Assembly (NCBI GenBank): GCA_030016455.1
Contig: JASEJH010000063.1
Location: 1 to 7,899, forward strand
Reading direction: 5' to 3'
DNA: 7,899 nucleotides
From: Thermoanaerobacteraceae bacterium
Lineage (GTDB): Bacteria > Bacillota > Desulfotomaculia > Desulfotomaculales > Ammonificaceae
How positions within the stretch are numbered: position 1 is the stretch's first letter; every line of letters begins with the position of its first letter. The notes beneath the pieces are model-generated. The model was not told the DNA's origin and searched no databases. It saw only the letters and a list, made by a program, of their open reading frames with translations. Of the stretch, positions 1-4,855 are shown one piece after another. The position numbers and the translations under genes are program-made.

Positions 1-174
1 GGTGAGAACTGCCGTAGCCTTGAGCCCAAGTTCAACCCACAGCCGCCGGAAGATGAGCACCGGTCCCCATGTCCTGGCCGGCCTGGCTGCCACTTCCGTC
101 GCTTTCTGCTTGATCCACTGGCTCCGCGAGTACCCACTTTTCGTTTTTGCCGCAACCCGATACCCATTTTTCAA
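1..174 (-). pseudogene. Possible 5'-truncated transposase fragment, running off the left edge
   Basis: The minus-strand frame starting at TTG 174-172 is open for 58 codons to the window edge, and an in-frame TAA lies two codons upstream of that TTG. Residues 35-52 (TWGPVLIFRRLWVELGLK) resemble a conserved segment that I recall from the N-terminal third of IS1634-like (IS4 superfamily) transposases. There it is preceded by roughly 80-100 residues, whereas only about 34 precede it here and they look unrelated. No ATG/GTG with a ribosome binding site is seen. This suggests the 5' end was lost and the piece is a remnant. The family call rests on remembered motif similarity over fewer than 20 residues; other frames here are also open, so it may not be coding at all. 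Confidence 0.35.
131..173. repeat. Two 12-bp direct repeats spaced 30 bp, possible transposon end
   Basis: TACCCACTTTTC (131-142) and TACCCATTTTTC (161-172) match at 11 of 12 positions and start exactly 30 bp apart. Multiple short repeats of this sort occur near the termini of some insertion sequences (for example IS21-like elements), where transposase binds. The second copy is followed by A, so the plus strand reads ...TTTCA, compatible with a CA terminus. No partner end or target duplication is visible, so the element cannot be delimited. Confidence 0.3.
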
Positions 175-220
175 GGCTTACCCGACAGTGGAATAATTTT
201 TCCTGGGGCAAGACAGAGAG

Positions 221-261
221 AAAAATACCGGTTGCGTTTGCAAAATGCGTTAGCAACCGGC
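221..261 (-). terminator. Intrinsic terminator of the tRNA operon
   Basis: On the minus strand CCGGTTGC (260-253) pairs perfectly with GCAACCGG (235-228), an 8-bp stem with a 17-nt loop that can itself fold (GCA/TGC). It is followed by TATTTTT (227-221). The stem begins 19 bases after the encoded CCA of tRNA-Lys, as expected for the end of the tRNA transcript. Confidence 0.8.
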
Positions 262-279
262 TACGTCAGGTCTTGAAAC

Positions 280-355
280 TGGTGGGCCACGAGGGACTCG
301 AACCCCCAACCAGACGATTAAGAGTCGCCTGCTCTACCAATTGAGCTAGTGGCCC
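280..355 (-). tRNA. tRNA-Lys, anticodon CTT
   Basis: Reading the minus strand gives a full 76-nt cloverleaf. The acceptor stem GGGCCAC/GTGGCCC is perfect, the D stem is GCTC/GAGC, the anticodon stem is GGCGA/TCGTC with loop CTCTTAA (anticodon CTT, reading AAG), and the T arm is GGGGG-TTCGAGT-CCCTC. The discriminator is A and the terminal CCA is encoded (282-280). It is the last of three co-oriented tRNA genes; it reads only the AAG lysine codon, so another tRNA-Lys(TTT) is expected elsewhere. Confidence 0.97.
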
Positions 356-469
356 GTTTTGGATGTTGGATGCCGGAGGTTGGATGTTGGACACTTGTAG
401 GAATTCGCTAGGCGAAATCCATCCTTAAAGGCTTTCTAACCTCCAACCTCTAACCTCTGACTTCTAAAA
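356..469. repeat. Spacer palindrome A: inverted arrays of 7-bp units around a hairpin
   Basis: This is the whole spacer between tRNA-Lys and tRNA-Tyr. The left arm (361-391) has four tandem heptads: GGATGTT, GGATGCC, GGAGGTT, GGATGTT. The right arm (436-463) has four heptads in inverse orientation: CTAACCT, CCAACCT, CTAACCT, CTGACTT, whose complement reads AGGTTAG/AGGTTGG. Between them TGTAGGAATTCGC (397-408) faces GGCGAAATCC (411-420), a short hairpin with one mismatch. The transcribed spacer could fold into one long imperfect stem. It shares its centre and plan with the element at 556-683 but has different heptads. Confidence 0.75.
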
Positions 470-555
470 TGGTGGAGGGGGCTGGATTCGAACCAGCGAA
501 GGCGTCAGCCAGCAGATTTACAGTCTGCCCCCTTTGGCCACTCGGGTACCCCTCC
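470..555 (-). tRNA. tRNA-Tyr, anticodon GTA
   Basis: The minus strand gives an 86-nt class II tRNA. The acceptor stem GGAGGGG/CCCCTCC is perfect, the anticodon arm is GCAGA-CTGTAAA-TCTGC (anticodon GTA, codons TAC/TAT), there is a long variable arm, and the T arm is GCTGG-TTCGAAT-CCAGC. Discriminator A and CCA are encoded (473-470). The long variable arm with GTA is typical of bacterial tRNA-Tyr. It is the middle gene of the Pro-Tyr-Lys operon. Confidence 0.97.
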
Positions 556-683
556 GTATCGGTCGTCGGACGTTGGTCGTCGGTCGTCAGACCTGTTTGT
601 AGGGATTTGCAAAGCAAATTCCCACTCTTGTTTTCTGATTTTCTGACGGCTGACGTCTGACTACTGACTACTGACTACCGAGA
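556..683. repeat. Spacer palindrome B: inverted arrays of 7-bp units around a hairpin
   Basis: This is the whole spacer between tRNA-Tyr and tRNA-Pro. The left arm has heptads GGTCGTC, GGACGTT, GGTCGTC, GGTCGTC (561-588). The right arm has TGACGGC, TGACGTC and three TGACTAC units (644-678), the inverse complement of AGTAGTC-like units, so the arms pair imperfectly with some G-T pairs. In the centre GGGATTTGC (602-610) pairs with GCAAATTCCC (614-623) across a 3-nt loop, with one unpaired base. The centre TTTGTAGGGATTTGC closely matches CTTGTAGGAATTCGC of the other spacer, so the two elements are related although their heptads differ. Confidence 0.78.
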
Positions 684-762
684 TGGTCGGGATGGGGGGA
701 CTTGAACCCCCGGCCTCGTGCTCCCAAGGCACGCGCGCTGAACCAAGCTGCGCCACATCCCG
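684..762 (-). tRNA. tRNA-Pro, anticodon TGG
   Basis: The minus strand gives a full cloverleaf of 79 nt including CCA. The acceptor stem CGGGATG/CATCCCG is perfect, the D stem is GCGC/GCGC, the anticodon arm is CGTGC-CTTGGGA-GCACG (anticodon TGG, reading CCA and probably other CCN codons), and the T arm is GGGGG-TTCAAGT-CCCCC. Discriminator A and CCA are encoded (687-684). It is the first gene of the tRNA operon, about 10 bases after the predicted start of transcription. Confidence 0.97.
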
Positions 763-778
763 AGCCGGCGCAAATTTA

Positions 779-808
779 ATTATAGCGGAAGCAAACGCCG
801 CGCGTCAA
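779..808 (-). promoter_or_regulatory. Sigma-A type promoter of the tRNA operon
   Basis: On the minus strand the -35 box is TTGACG (808-803) and the -10 box TATAAT (784-779), separated by 18 bp. Transcription would begin near 772, about 10 bases before tRNA-Pro. With the terminator at 221-261 this delimits a transcript of about 550 nt carrying the three tRNAs. Confidence 0.85.
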
Positions 809-810
809 GC

Positions 811-839
811 AAAAAAAGAGTCCAGCGGATACCGCTGGA
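811..839 (-). terminator. Intrinsic terminator, minus strand, upstream of the tRNA promoter
   Basis: TCCAGCGG (821-828) and CCGCTGGA (832-839) form a perfect 8-bp stem with a 3-nt loop. On the minus strand it is followed by CTC and then seven T (817-811). It lies directly upstream of the tRNA promoter and so would stop minus-strand transcription arriving from 840-1200, a stretch with no recognisable minus-strand gene. The three bases between stem and T-tract make it slightly weaker than ideal. Confidence 0.6.
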
Positions 840-910
840 TGGGGAGAGATAGAGTTTTATAGCGGAGCTATTTGCATTGTTCCCGGCTGGCGAAAGATTT
901 ATACATCACC

Positions 911-1085
911 GGCAATTTTTTTAAAGGAACGGCTCCTGCGGTCCCGCACGTGACGGTTCCGGTTTTTCTAAGGGCGGTTACCGGCATAAGGTGTGCGGGC
1001 GCCCGGTTTAAATAGCGGAAAACAGCCGGCCGGATCCGGCTTTCAAAACGCGCGCGGATTAAGGAAGGCGCCGCGCGTTTTTTTG
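911..1085 (+). ncRNA. Candidate structured small RNA or leader (no family recognised)
   Basis: A weak promoter-like pair, TTGTTC (877-882) and TATACA (900-905) with a 17-bp spacer, precedes a segment dense in complementary stretches that ends in a strong intrinsic terminator (1048-1084). The segment can form a long-range 7-bp stem (943-949 with 993-999), or instead a local hairpin TGCG/CGCA (937-940 with 945-948), so two mutually exclusive folds exist. No known riboswitch signature (cobalamin, SAM, FMN, Moco or c-di-GMP motifs) was recognised. It is called mainly because a plus-strand terminator stands here with no gene in front of it. Confidence 0.25.
1048..1084 (+). terminator. Intrinsic terminator upstream of the CODH operon promoter
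   Basis: CGCGCGG (1051-1057) pairs perfectly with CCGCGCG (1071-1077) over a 13-nt loop and is followed by seven T (1078-1084), then GTTTTTG. It sits about 80 bp before the -35 box of the cooC promoter, so transcription of cooC begins afresh downstream. On the other strand the same hairpin is followed by TTTT, so weak bidirectional action is possible. Confidence 0.75.
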
Positions 1086-1162
1086 TTTTTGTACGTTAAC
1101 AACCGGTGGGTTCGATTTTTTGCGCTTGGGAGGTTAAATTTGGCCGTTTGGAGCCGGAGTTG

Positions 1163-1192
1163 TTTACACTTTGAAAGTTCATGGCTTATAAT
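1163..1192 (+). promoter_or_regulatory. Sigma-A type promoter of the cooC-cooS operon
   Basis: The -35 box TTTACA (1163-1168, 5 of 6 to consensus) and the perfect -10 box TATAAT (1187-1192) are 18 bp apart. Transcription would start near 1199, giving a leader of about 30 nt before the chosen cooC start. The spacer between the boxes contains the perfect 11-bp palindrome ACTTTGAAAGT (1168-1178), well placed to be an operator. No CooA-, RcoM- or Rex-type site was recognised. Confidence 0.82.
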
Positions 1193-1228
1193 TGGTAATT
1201 AACATTGGAGGCGACGGCGAGGTTAATC

Positions 1229-1984
1229 GTGGGCGGCGTCAAGATAGCGGTATCGGGGAAGGGTGGCGCGGGCAAAACCACATTGGCGGCAGCGCTTATC
1301 CGCGCGTACGCTGCGACCCACCGGCGGGTTTACGCCGTGGACGCCGATCCGGACGCCTCGCTGGCGCTGGCCCTGGGGATTCCGCCCGAAACGGCGGTGG
1401 AGATCCGTCCGGTCGTGGACCTCAGGGAGCAGATGCGGCGGGTAATGGGGGGCGAAGGGGAGTTTTTTGCCTTAAACCCGCCCCTCGGCGAAGTGCTCGA
1501 CGAGTTTTGCTTCCGCCTCGGCAACATCCTGTTGATCCGGATGGGGGAGTTAAAAAAAGGGGGCACCAGCTGTTACTGCCGGGAGAACGCGTTTTTGAAC
1601 GCCGTCCTCACCGCCCTGCTCCTGGAACGGGACGAGGTGGTGGTGATGGATATGCCGGCGGGGATTGAGCACCTTTCCCGCGGCACGGCCCGGGGGGTAG
1701 ATGTCCTGCTGGTAGTGGCGGAACCCAACCAGCGCAGCATCCACACCGGGCGGCTGGTGGAGGGGCTGGCGGCGGACCTCGGGATCCCCCGGGTGGCGGT
1801 TGTAGGGAACAAGATCCAGTCTCCGGAAGACGGTGCGCTGGTGCGGACGGCTTTTCCCGGGCGGGTTCTGGCGCTGCTTCCCTTTGACCGGGCGGCCTAC
1901 CGGGGTGAGGGTGATTTGGGGGTTGAATTTGTAGCGGCGGTAGCCGGGATAAAGGAGATGCTAGATAAGGAGCGAGTAAGTTAA
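1229..1984 (+). CDS. cooC: CooC-type carbon monoxide dehydrogenase maturation ATPase
   Basis: This cytoplasmic P-loop ATPase (251 residues) belongs to the MinD/Mrp-like family and is needed for nickel insertion into the CODH C-cluster. Visible motifs are the deviant Walker A GKGGAGKTT (residues 10-18), the switch I segment DADPDASL (38-45), the Walker B-like VVVMDMPAG (137-145), and the C-x-C pair C115/C117, which matches the metal-binding pair at the CooC dimer interface. The length is normal for the family. I chose GTG 1229 because GGCGAGG (1216-1222) lies 6 nt before it and the protein then begins VGGVKIAVSGKGG, as CooC proteins do. An in-frame TTG at 1205 would extend it by 8 residues but lies within about 6 nt of the predicted transcript start and has no ribosome binding site. 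It is first in the operon, immediately abutting the next gene, and cooS follows at the other end, which supports the assignment. Confidence 0.93.
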   Translation: MGGVKIAVSGKGGAGKTTLAAALIRAYAATHRRVYAVDADPDASLALALGIPPETAVEIRPVVDLREQMRRVMGGEGEFFALNPPLGEVLDEFCFRLGNILLIRMGELKKGGTSCYCRENAFLNAVLTALLLERDEVVVMDMPAGIEHLSRGTARGVDVLLVVAEPNQRSIHTGRLVEGLAADLGIPRVAVVGNKIQSPEDGALVRTAFPGRVLALLPFDRAAYRGEGDLGVEFVAAVAGIKEMLDKERVS

Positions 1985-2458
1985 ATGACCAGCGTGGCGG
2001 AACGGGCGCAAGAGATCGTCAGTAATTATAAGGGAAAAGAAGGAGTGCTGATTCACGTTCTTCAAGACATCCAGGGCGAATTTGGGTATCTGCCAGAAGA
2101 AGCGGTTAGAGTTGTTTCCGAAGAGTTGGGGATTTCCCTGGCAGAGATTTACGGTGTGGCTTCGTTCTATTCGCGGTTTTACTTTGTGCCCCGCGGGAAG
2201 ACCATCGTTCGGGTGTGTCGGGGTACGGCCTGCCACGTTCGGGGCTCCGGAAGGGTTCTGGGAAAGCTCGAAGAGGGGCTGGGTCTGAAAAGTGGCGAGA
2301 CTTCGCCCGACCTTAAGTTTACCCTTGAAACGGTTAACTGCGTAGGGTGTTGTGCTTTGGCGCCGGTAGTGGTCGTGAACGAAAAGCCGCAGACGGTGCT
2401 GAACCCGGACAAGGTTATAGCCACCTTGAAAAGGAGTGGGAATGGTGGCCAGGATTAG
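1985..2458 (+). CDS. nuoE: NuoE/HydC-like [2Fe-2S] subunit of an NAD(P)-linked oxidoreductase
   Basis: This 157-residue protein is a thioredoxin-fold [2Fe-2S] subunit, the 24-kDa type found as NuoE in complex I, HydC in bifurcating [FeFe] hydrogenases and HndA in NADP-reducing hydrogenases. The N-terminal helical part carries the typical GEFGYLPEEAV and EIYGVASFYSRF segments (residues 31-65). The cluster ligands follow the family pattern: C78 and C83 (CRGTAC), then C119 and C123 (CVGCC). The ATG at 1985 directly follows the cooC stop, with AAGGAG (1967-1972) 12 nt upstream. Its 3' end overlaps the next gene by 17 bases, so the two are probably translationally coupled, as expected for partners that form a NuoEF-type unit. 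In HydBC-type enzymes this subunit sits next to the FMN site; its role here is inferred from that. The subfamily (NuoE or HydC) cannot be settled without a tree. Confidence 0.93.
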   Translation: MTSVAERAQEIVSNYKGKEGVLIHVLQDIQGEFGYLPEEAVRVVSEELGISLAEIYGVASFYSRFYFVPRGKTIVRVCRGTACHVRGSGRVLGKLEEGLGLKSGETSPDLKFTLETVNCVGCCALAPVVVVNEKPQTVLNPDKVIATLKRSGNGGQD

Positions 2459-4319
2459 CAGCAGGATGATGTTGGAGGTCTTGTATAAGGATCTGGCGGC
2501 GCGGCGGGCCGGTGCCGGGTGCGTGGTAAAGGTTTGTATGGGAAACGGTTGTTTGGCCGCTGGAGCGGAGGATGTTTTTCATGCTTTTAGCCTGGAGGTC
2601 GACCGCCAGGGAGTGGAGGCGAAGGTTATTCCGACCGGCTGCCAGGGTTACTGCCAGGGAGCACCGATAGTGACCATTGAACCGCGGAGCCTCTTTTTGA
2701 ATAAGGTTATGGCCTTCGACGTGGCGAAGGTGGTGGATATTGTGGTGAAGCGGGGTGGTGAGCTCATCCAGCACTTTTACCGCAATCCGGATACCGGAAC
2801 CATTTGCCGCTACGCCGGGGAAATGCCGTTTTTCCAGCACCAGGTTAAAATAGCCCTGCGGAACCTGGGTCAGATCAATCCAATGGATATTGAGGATTAT
2901 ATCTCCATAGGAGGATACCTCGCGCTGTCCAGGGCGCTAACGGAGATGACTCCGGAAGAGGTTATCGCAGAGGTCAAAAAGTCGGGTCTCCGGGGTCGCG
3001 GCGGCGCTGGCTTTCCTACGGGCGTCAAGTGGGAGAGCGCGCGGCGGGTAAAAGGGGACCGGAAGTTTGTCATCTGTAACGGCGACGAGGGTGACCCCGG
3101 GGCTTTTATGGATGCGAGCTTGATGGAGGGTGACCCGCATGCGGTGATCGAGGGGATGATCATCTGTGCTTACGCGGTGGGGGACTGTAGGGAAGGATAT
3201 ATTTACGTCCGGGAAGAGTACCCCCTGGCGGTGAAACGGCTTGGGATTGCTCTGGAACAAGCGCGGGAGTATGGGTTTTTGGGTAGGAATATCTTAGGGA
3301 CCGGTTTTGATTTCGATATCCAGTTGAAGAAAGGGGCCGGGGCCTTTGTTTGCGGCGAGTCAACCACACTGATGATTTCCATTGAAGGGAAGCGCCCCTC
3401 TCCACGCGTGACGCCGCCGCGTTCGGTTGAACAAGGGTTATGGGGGTTGCCGACCTGTCTTAATAATGTAGAGACTTTCGCGAATATCCCGGCGATCGTC
3501 CTGAACGGCGGGGAGTGGTACGCGCAGTACGGCACGGAGACCTCCAAAGGAACGAAGGCTTTTTGTATCACGGGAAAAGTGAAAAATACCGGTCTCATCG
3601 AAGTACCGATGGGAATGACCCTGCGCCGGGTTGTTTACGACGTGGGCGGCGGCATTTTAGAAGACGGGAAGTTTAAGGCGGTACAGACCGGCGGTCCCTC
3701 CGGCGGGTGCATCCCCGAGACCCACGTTGAAACCCCGGTGGATTTTGAATCACTCACCCGGCTCGGTTCAATGATGGGTTCTGGCGGAATGGTGGTTGTT
3801 GACGAGAAGAACTGTATGGTGGAATTCGCCCGGTTTTTCCTCTCCTTTACCCAGCAAGAATCATGCGGCAAGTGCCCGCCGTGCCGCATCGGGACTTATG
3901 AAATGCTGCAGATCCTTGACCGGATTGTGGCCGGCCAGGGGCAGGAGGGCGACATCGAGCGCCTCGAAGAGCTGGGACGGATGATCAAGAAGACCTCCCT
4001 TTGTGGTCTGGGACAAAGTGCACCGAACCCGGTGCTTTCGACCATCTGCTATTTCCGTGCGGAGTACGAGGCCCACATCCGGAATAGGGGTTGCCCGGCA
4101 CGGGCCTGTACGACTTTAGGGGCCTACGTTATCGGGCCGGATTGTATCCTGTGCGGGCTTTGCAGGCACAGTTGCCCCTATGGGGCGGTCATCGAGCGCC
4201 GGGACGGGTTCTTTATTGAAAATGCTCTTTGCAAGCGGTGCGGGACCTGCCTGGCGGTTTGCCCGACCGGCTGCATCCGGGTTGAACCGGAGCTGCAGGA
4301 GGAGGCGGTTAATACATGA
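2442..4319 (+). CDS. nuoF: NuoF/HydB-like FMN- and NAD(P)H-binding flavo-iron-sulfur subunit
   Basis: At 625 residues this has the full domain order of HydB/HndC from electron-bifurcating hydrogenases and is longer than complex-I NuoF. An N-terminal thioredoxin-like [2Fe-2S] domain has C32, C37, C67 and C71. The NADH/FMN domain has GLRGRGGAGFPTG (about 182-194), NGDEGDPGAFMD (213-224) and GAGAFVCGE (298-306). An SLBB-like region follows. The [4Fe-4S] helical domain has CGKCPPC (C475, C478, C481) plus C521. Then come a His/Cys motif (H545, C551, C556) that I take as the HydB-type zinc site, and two CxxCxxCxxxCP ferredoxin clusters (C568-C578 and C597-C607). It should exchange electrons between Fe-S clusters and NAD(P)H. 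ATG 2442 has AAAAGGAG ending 5 nt upstream; an in-frame GTG at 2436 overlaps that site and was rejected. CGESTT replaces the CGEETA of complex I, as in some HydB-like proteins. It overlaps the gene on each side. Confidence 0.93.
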   Translation: MVARISSRMMLEVLYKDLAARRAGAGCVVKVCMGNGCLAAGAEDVFHAFSLEVDRQGVEAKVIPTGCQGYCQGAPIVTIEPRSLFLNKVMAFDVAKVVDIVVKRGGELIQHFYRNPDTGTICRYAGEMPFFQHQVKIALRNLGQINPMDIEDYISIGGYLALSRALTEMTPEEVIAEVKKSGLRGRGGAGFPTGVKWESARRVKGDRKFVICNGDEGDPGAFMDASLMEGDPHAVIEGMIICAYAVGDCREGYIYVREEYPLAVKRLGIALEQAREYGFLGRNILGTGFDFDIQLKKGAGAFVCGESTTLMISIEGKRPSPRVTPPRSVEQGLWGLPTCLNNVETFANIPAIVLNGGEWYAQYGTETSKGTKAFCITGKVKNTGLIEVPMGMTLRRVVYDVGGGILEDGKFKAVQTGGPSGGCIPETHVETPVDFESLTRLGSMMGSGGMVVVDEKNCMVEFARFFLSFTQQESCGKCPPCRIGTYEMLQILDRIVAGQGQEGDIERLEELGRMIKKTSLCGLGQSAPNPVLSTICYFRAEYEAHIRNRGCPARACTTLGAYVIGPDCILCGLCRHSCPYGAVIERRDGFFIENALCKRCGTCLAVCPTGCIRVEPELQEEAVNT

Positions 4320-4837
4320 GCGAGGCGCTGTGTGCGGTTACGAGAGCCTATCAGGAGTACATGGAGTTTACCGAGGAGCAGTTGTGCGGGCGCTGCATCC
4401 CCTGTATGGCGGCAGCGCCGATGATTATAGATGTGCTCGAACGGCTGCGGCGGGGCGACGCCACGGCGGCGGACGTTGACCAACTGGAAAGAATTTGCGC
4501 CGAGGTTTACGTCACTGCCCTGTGCAAGCACGGCCAGAAGGCGGTGGCGAACCTTTCTCAGGCGGTCAAGGATTACCGGGAAGCGTTCAGCCTGCATGCG
4601 GAGGCCAAGCGCTGCCCGGAGCGTTCTTGCACGGAAATACTACGCTACCAGATAAATCCGGAGCGCTGCACCCAGTGCGACCGGTGCCGGGAGGTCTGTC
4701 CGGCCGGGGCGGTGGTGGGGGAGCCATATGTTCCCTACCGGGCCGACAATTACCCGTACGTAATCATCCAGGAGAAGTGTACCCGGTGCAGCGCCTGCCT
4801 TGAGGTTTGTGCAGATAAGGCCATCGAAGTGGTTTAA
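4316..4837 (+). CDS. Stand-alone HydB C-terminal-like Fe-S protein (4Fe-4S, zinc motif, 2x4Fe-4S)
   Basis: This 173-residue protein has no flavin or NADH domain but repeats the C-terminal third of the preceding gene. CGRCIPC (C24, C27, C30) plus C70 match the NuoF-type [4Fe-4S] site, H94/C100/C105 match the His-x5-Cys-x4-Cys motif, and two ferredoxin clusters follow (C118, C121, C124, C128 and C155, C158, C161, C165). The gaps C30-C70 (40), C70-H94 (24), H94-C100 (6) and C100-C105 (5) equal those of the HydB-like protein exactly, which implies descent by duplication. The second ferredoxin motif ends in Cys-Ala instead of Cys-Pro. ATG 4316 overlaps the upstream TGA (ATGA), with AGGAGGAGG (4297-4305) 10 nt before it. 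It could bind ferredoxin or bridge CooS to the flavin unit; this role is inference. It is likely cytoplasmic, as no signal peptide or membrane segment is seen. Confidence 0.85.
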   Translation: MSEALCAVTRAYQEYMEFTEEQLCGRCIPCMAAAPMIIDVLERLRRGDATAADVDQLERICAEVYVTALCKHGQKAVANLSQAVKDYREAFSLHAEAKRCPERSCTEILRYQINPERCTQCDRCREVCPAGAVVGEPYVPYRADNYPYVIIQEKCTRCSACLEVCADKAIEVV

Positions 4838-4855
4838 ATAAAAGGGGGAAGGAAG

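Larger units (their letters stand above)
840..1162. other. Intergenic stretch with no convincing protein gene
   Basis: The only sizeable plus-strand frame here (993-1202) has no family resemblance and runs through the cooC promoter, so I do not call it. The stretch is rich in inverted repeats. CCCGCAC (943-949) can pair with GTGCGGG (993-999). GGAAC (926-930) can pair with GTTCC (956-960), followed by GGTTTTT. AGCCGG/CCGGCT forms a hairpin near 1024-1041. A plus-strand terminator closes the stretch at 1048-1084. It separates the tRNA operon (minus) from the CODH operon (plus). Confidence 0.6.

Noticed and set aside
469..660. Plus-strand open frame of 63 residues
   Set aside because: It is the reverse side of tRNA-Tyr and the palindromic spacer, not a gene.
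356..683. CRISPR-like array in the tRNA spacers
   Set aside because: The 7-bp units are contiguous with no unique spacers, and the arms are inverted relative to each other.
1083..1105. Rex-like redox operator around GTTAAC
   Set aside because: Only one half (TTAACAA) fits; the other half of the TTGTTAA-N4-TTAACAA type site is missing.
993..1202. Plus-strand open frame of 69 residues
   Set aside because: It crosses the terminator at 1048-1084 and the whole cooC promoter, shows no family resemblance and has no good ribosome binding site.
1205..1228. TTG start giving CooC eight more residues
   Set aside because: It would begin about 6 nt after the predicted transcript start and overlaps the GGAGG stretch; GTG 1229 has a properly spaced site and a normal CooC N-terminus.
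1192..1668. Plus-strand open frame of 158 residues overlapping cooC
   Set aside because: It is a G/R/P-rich shadow frame inside cooC, a common result of high G+C codons.
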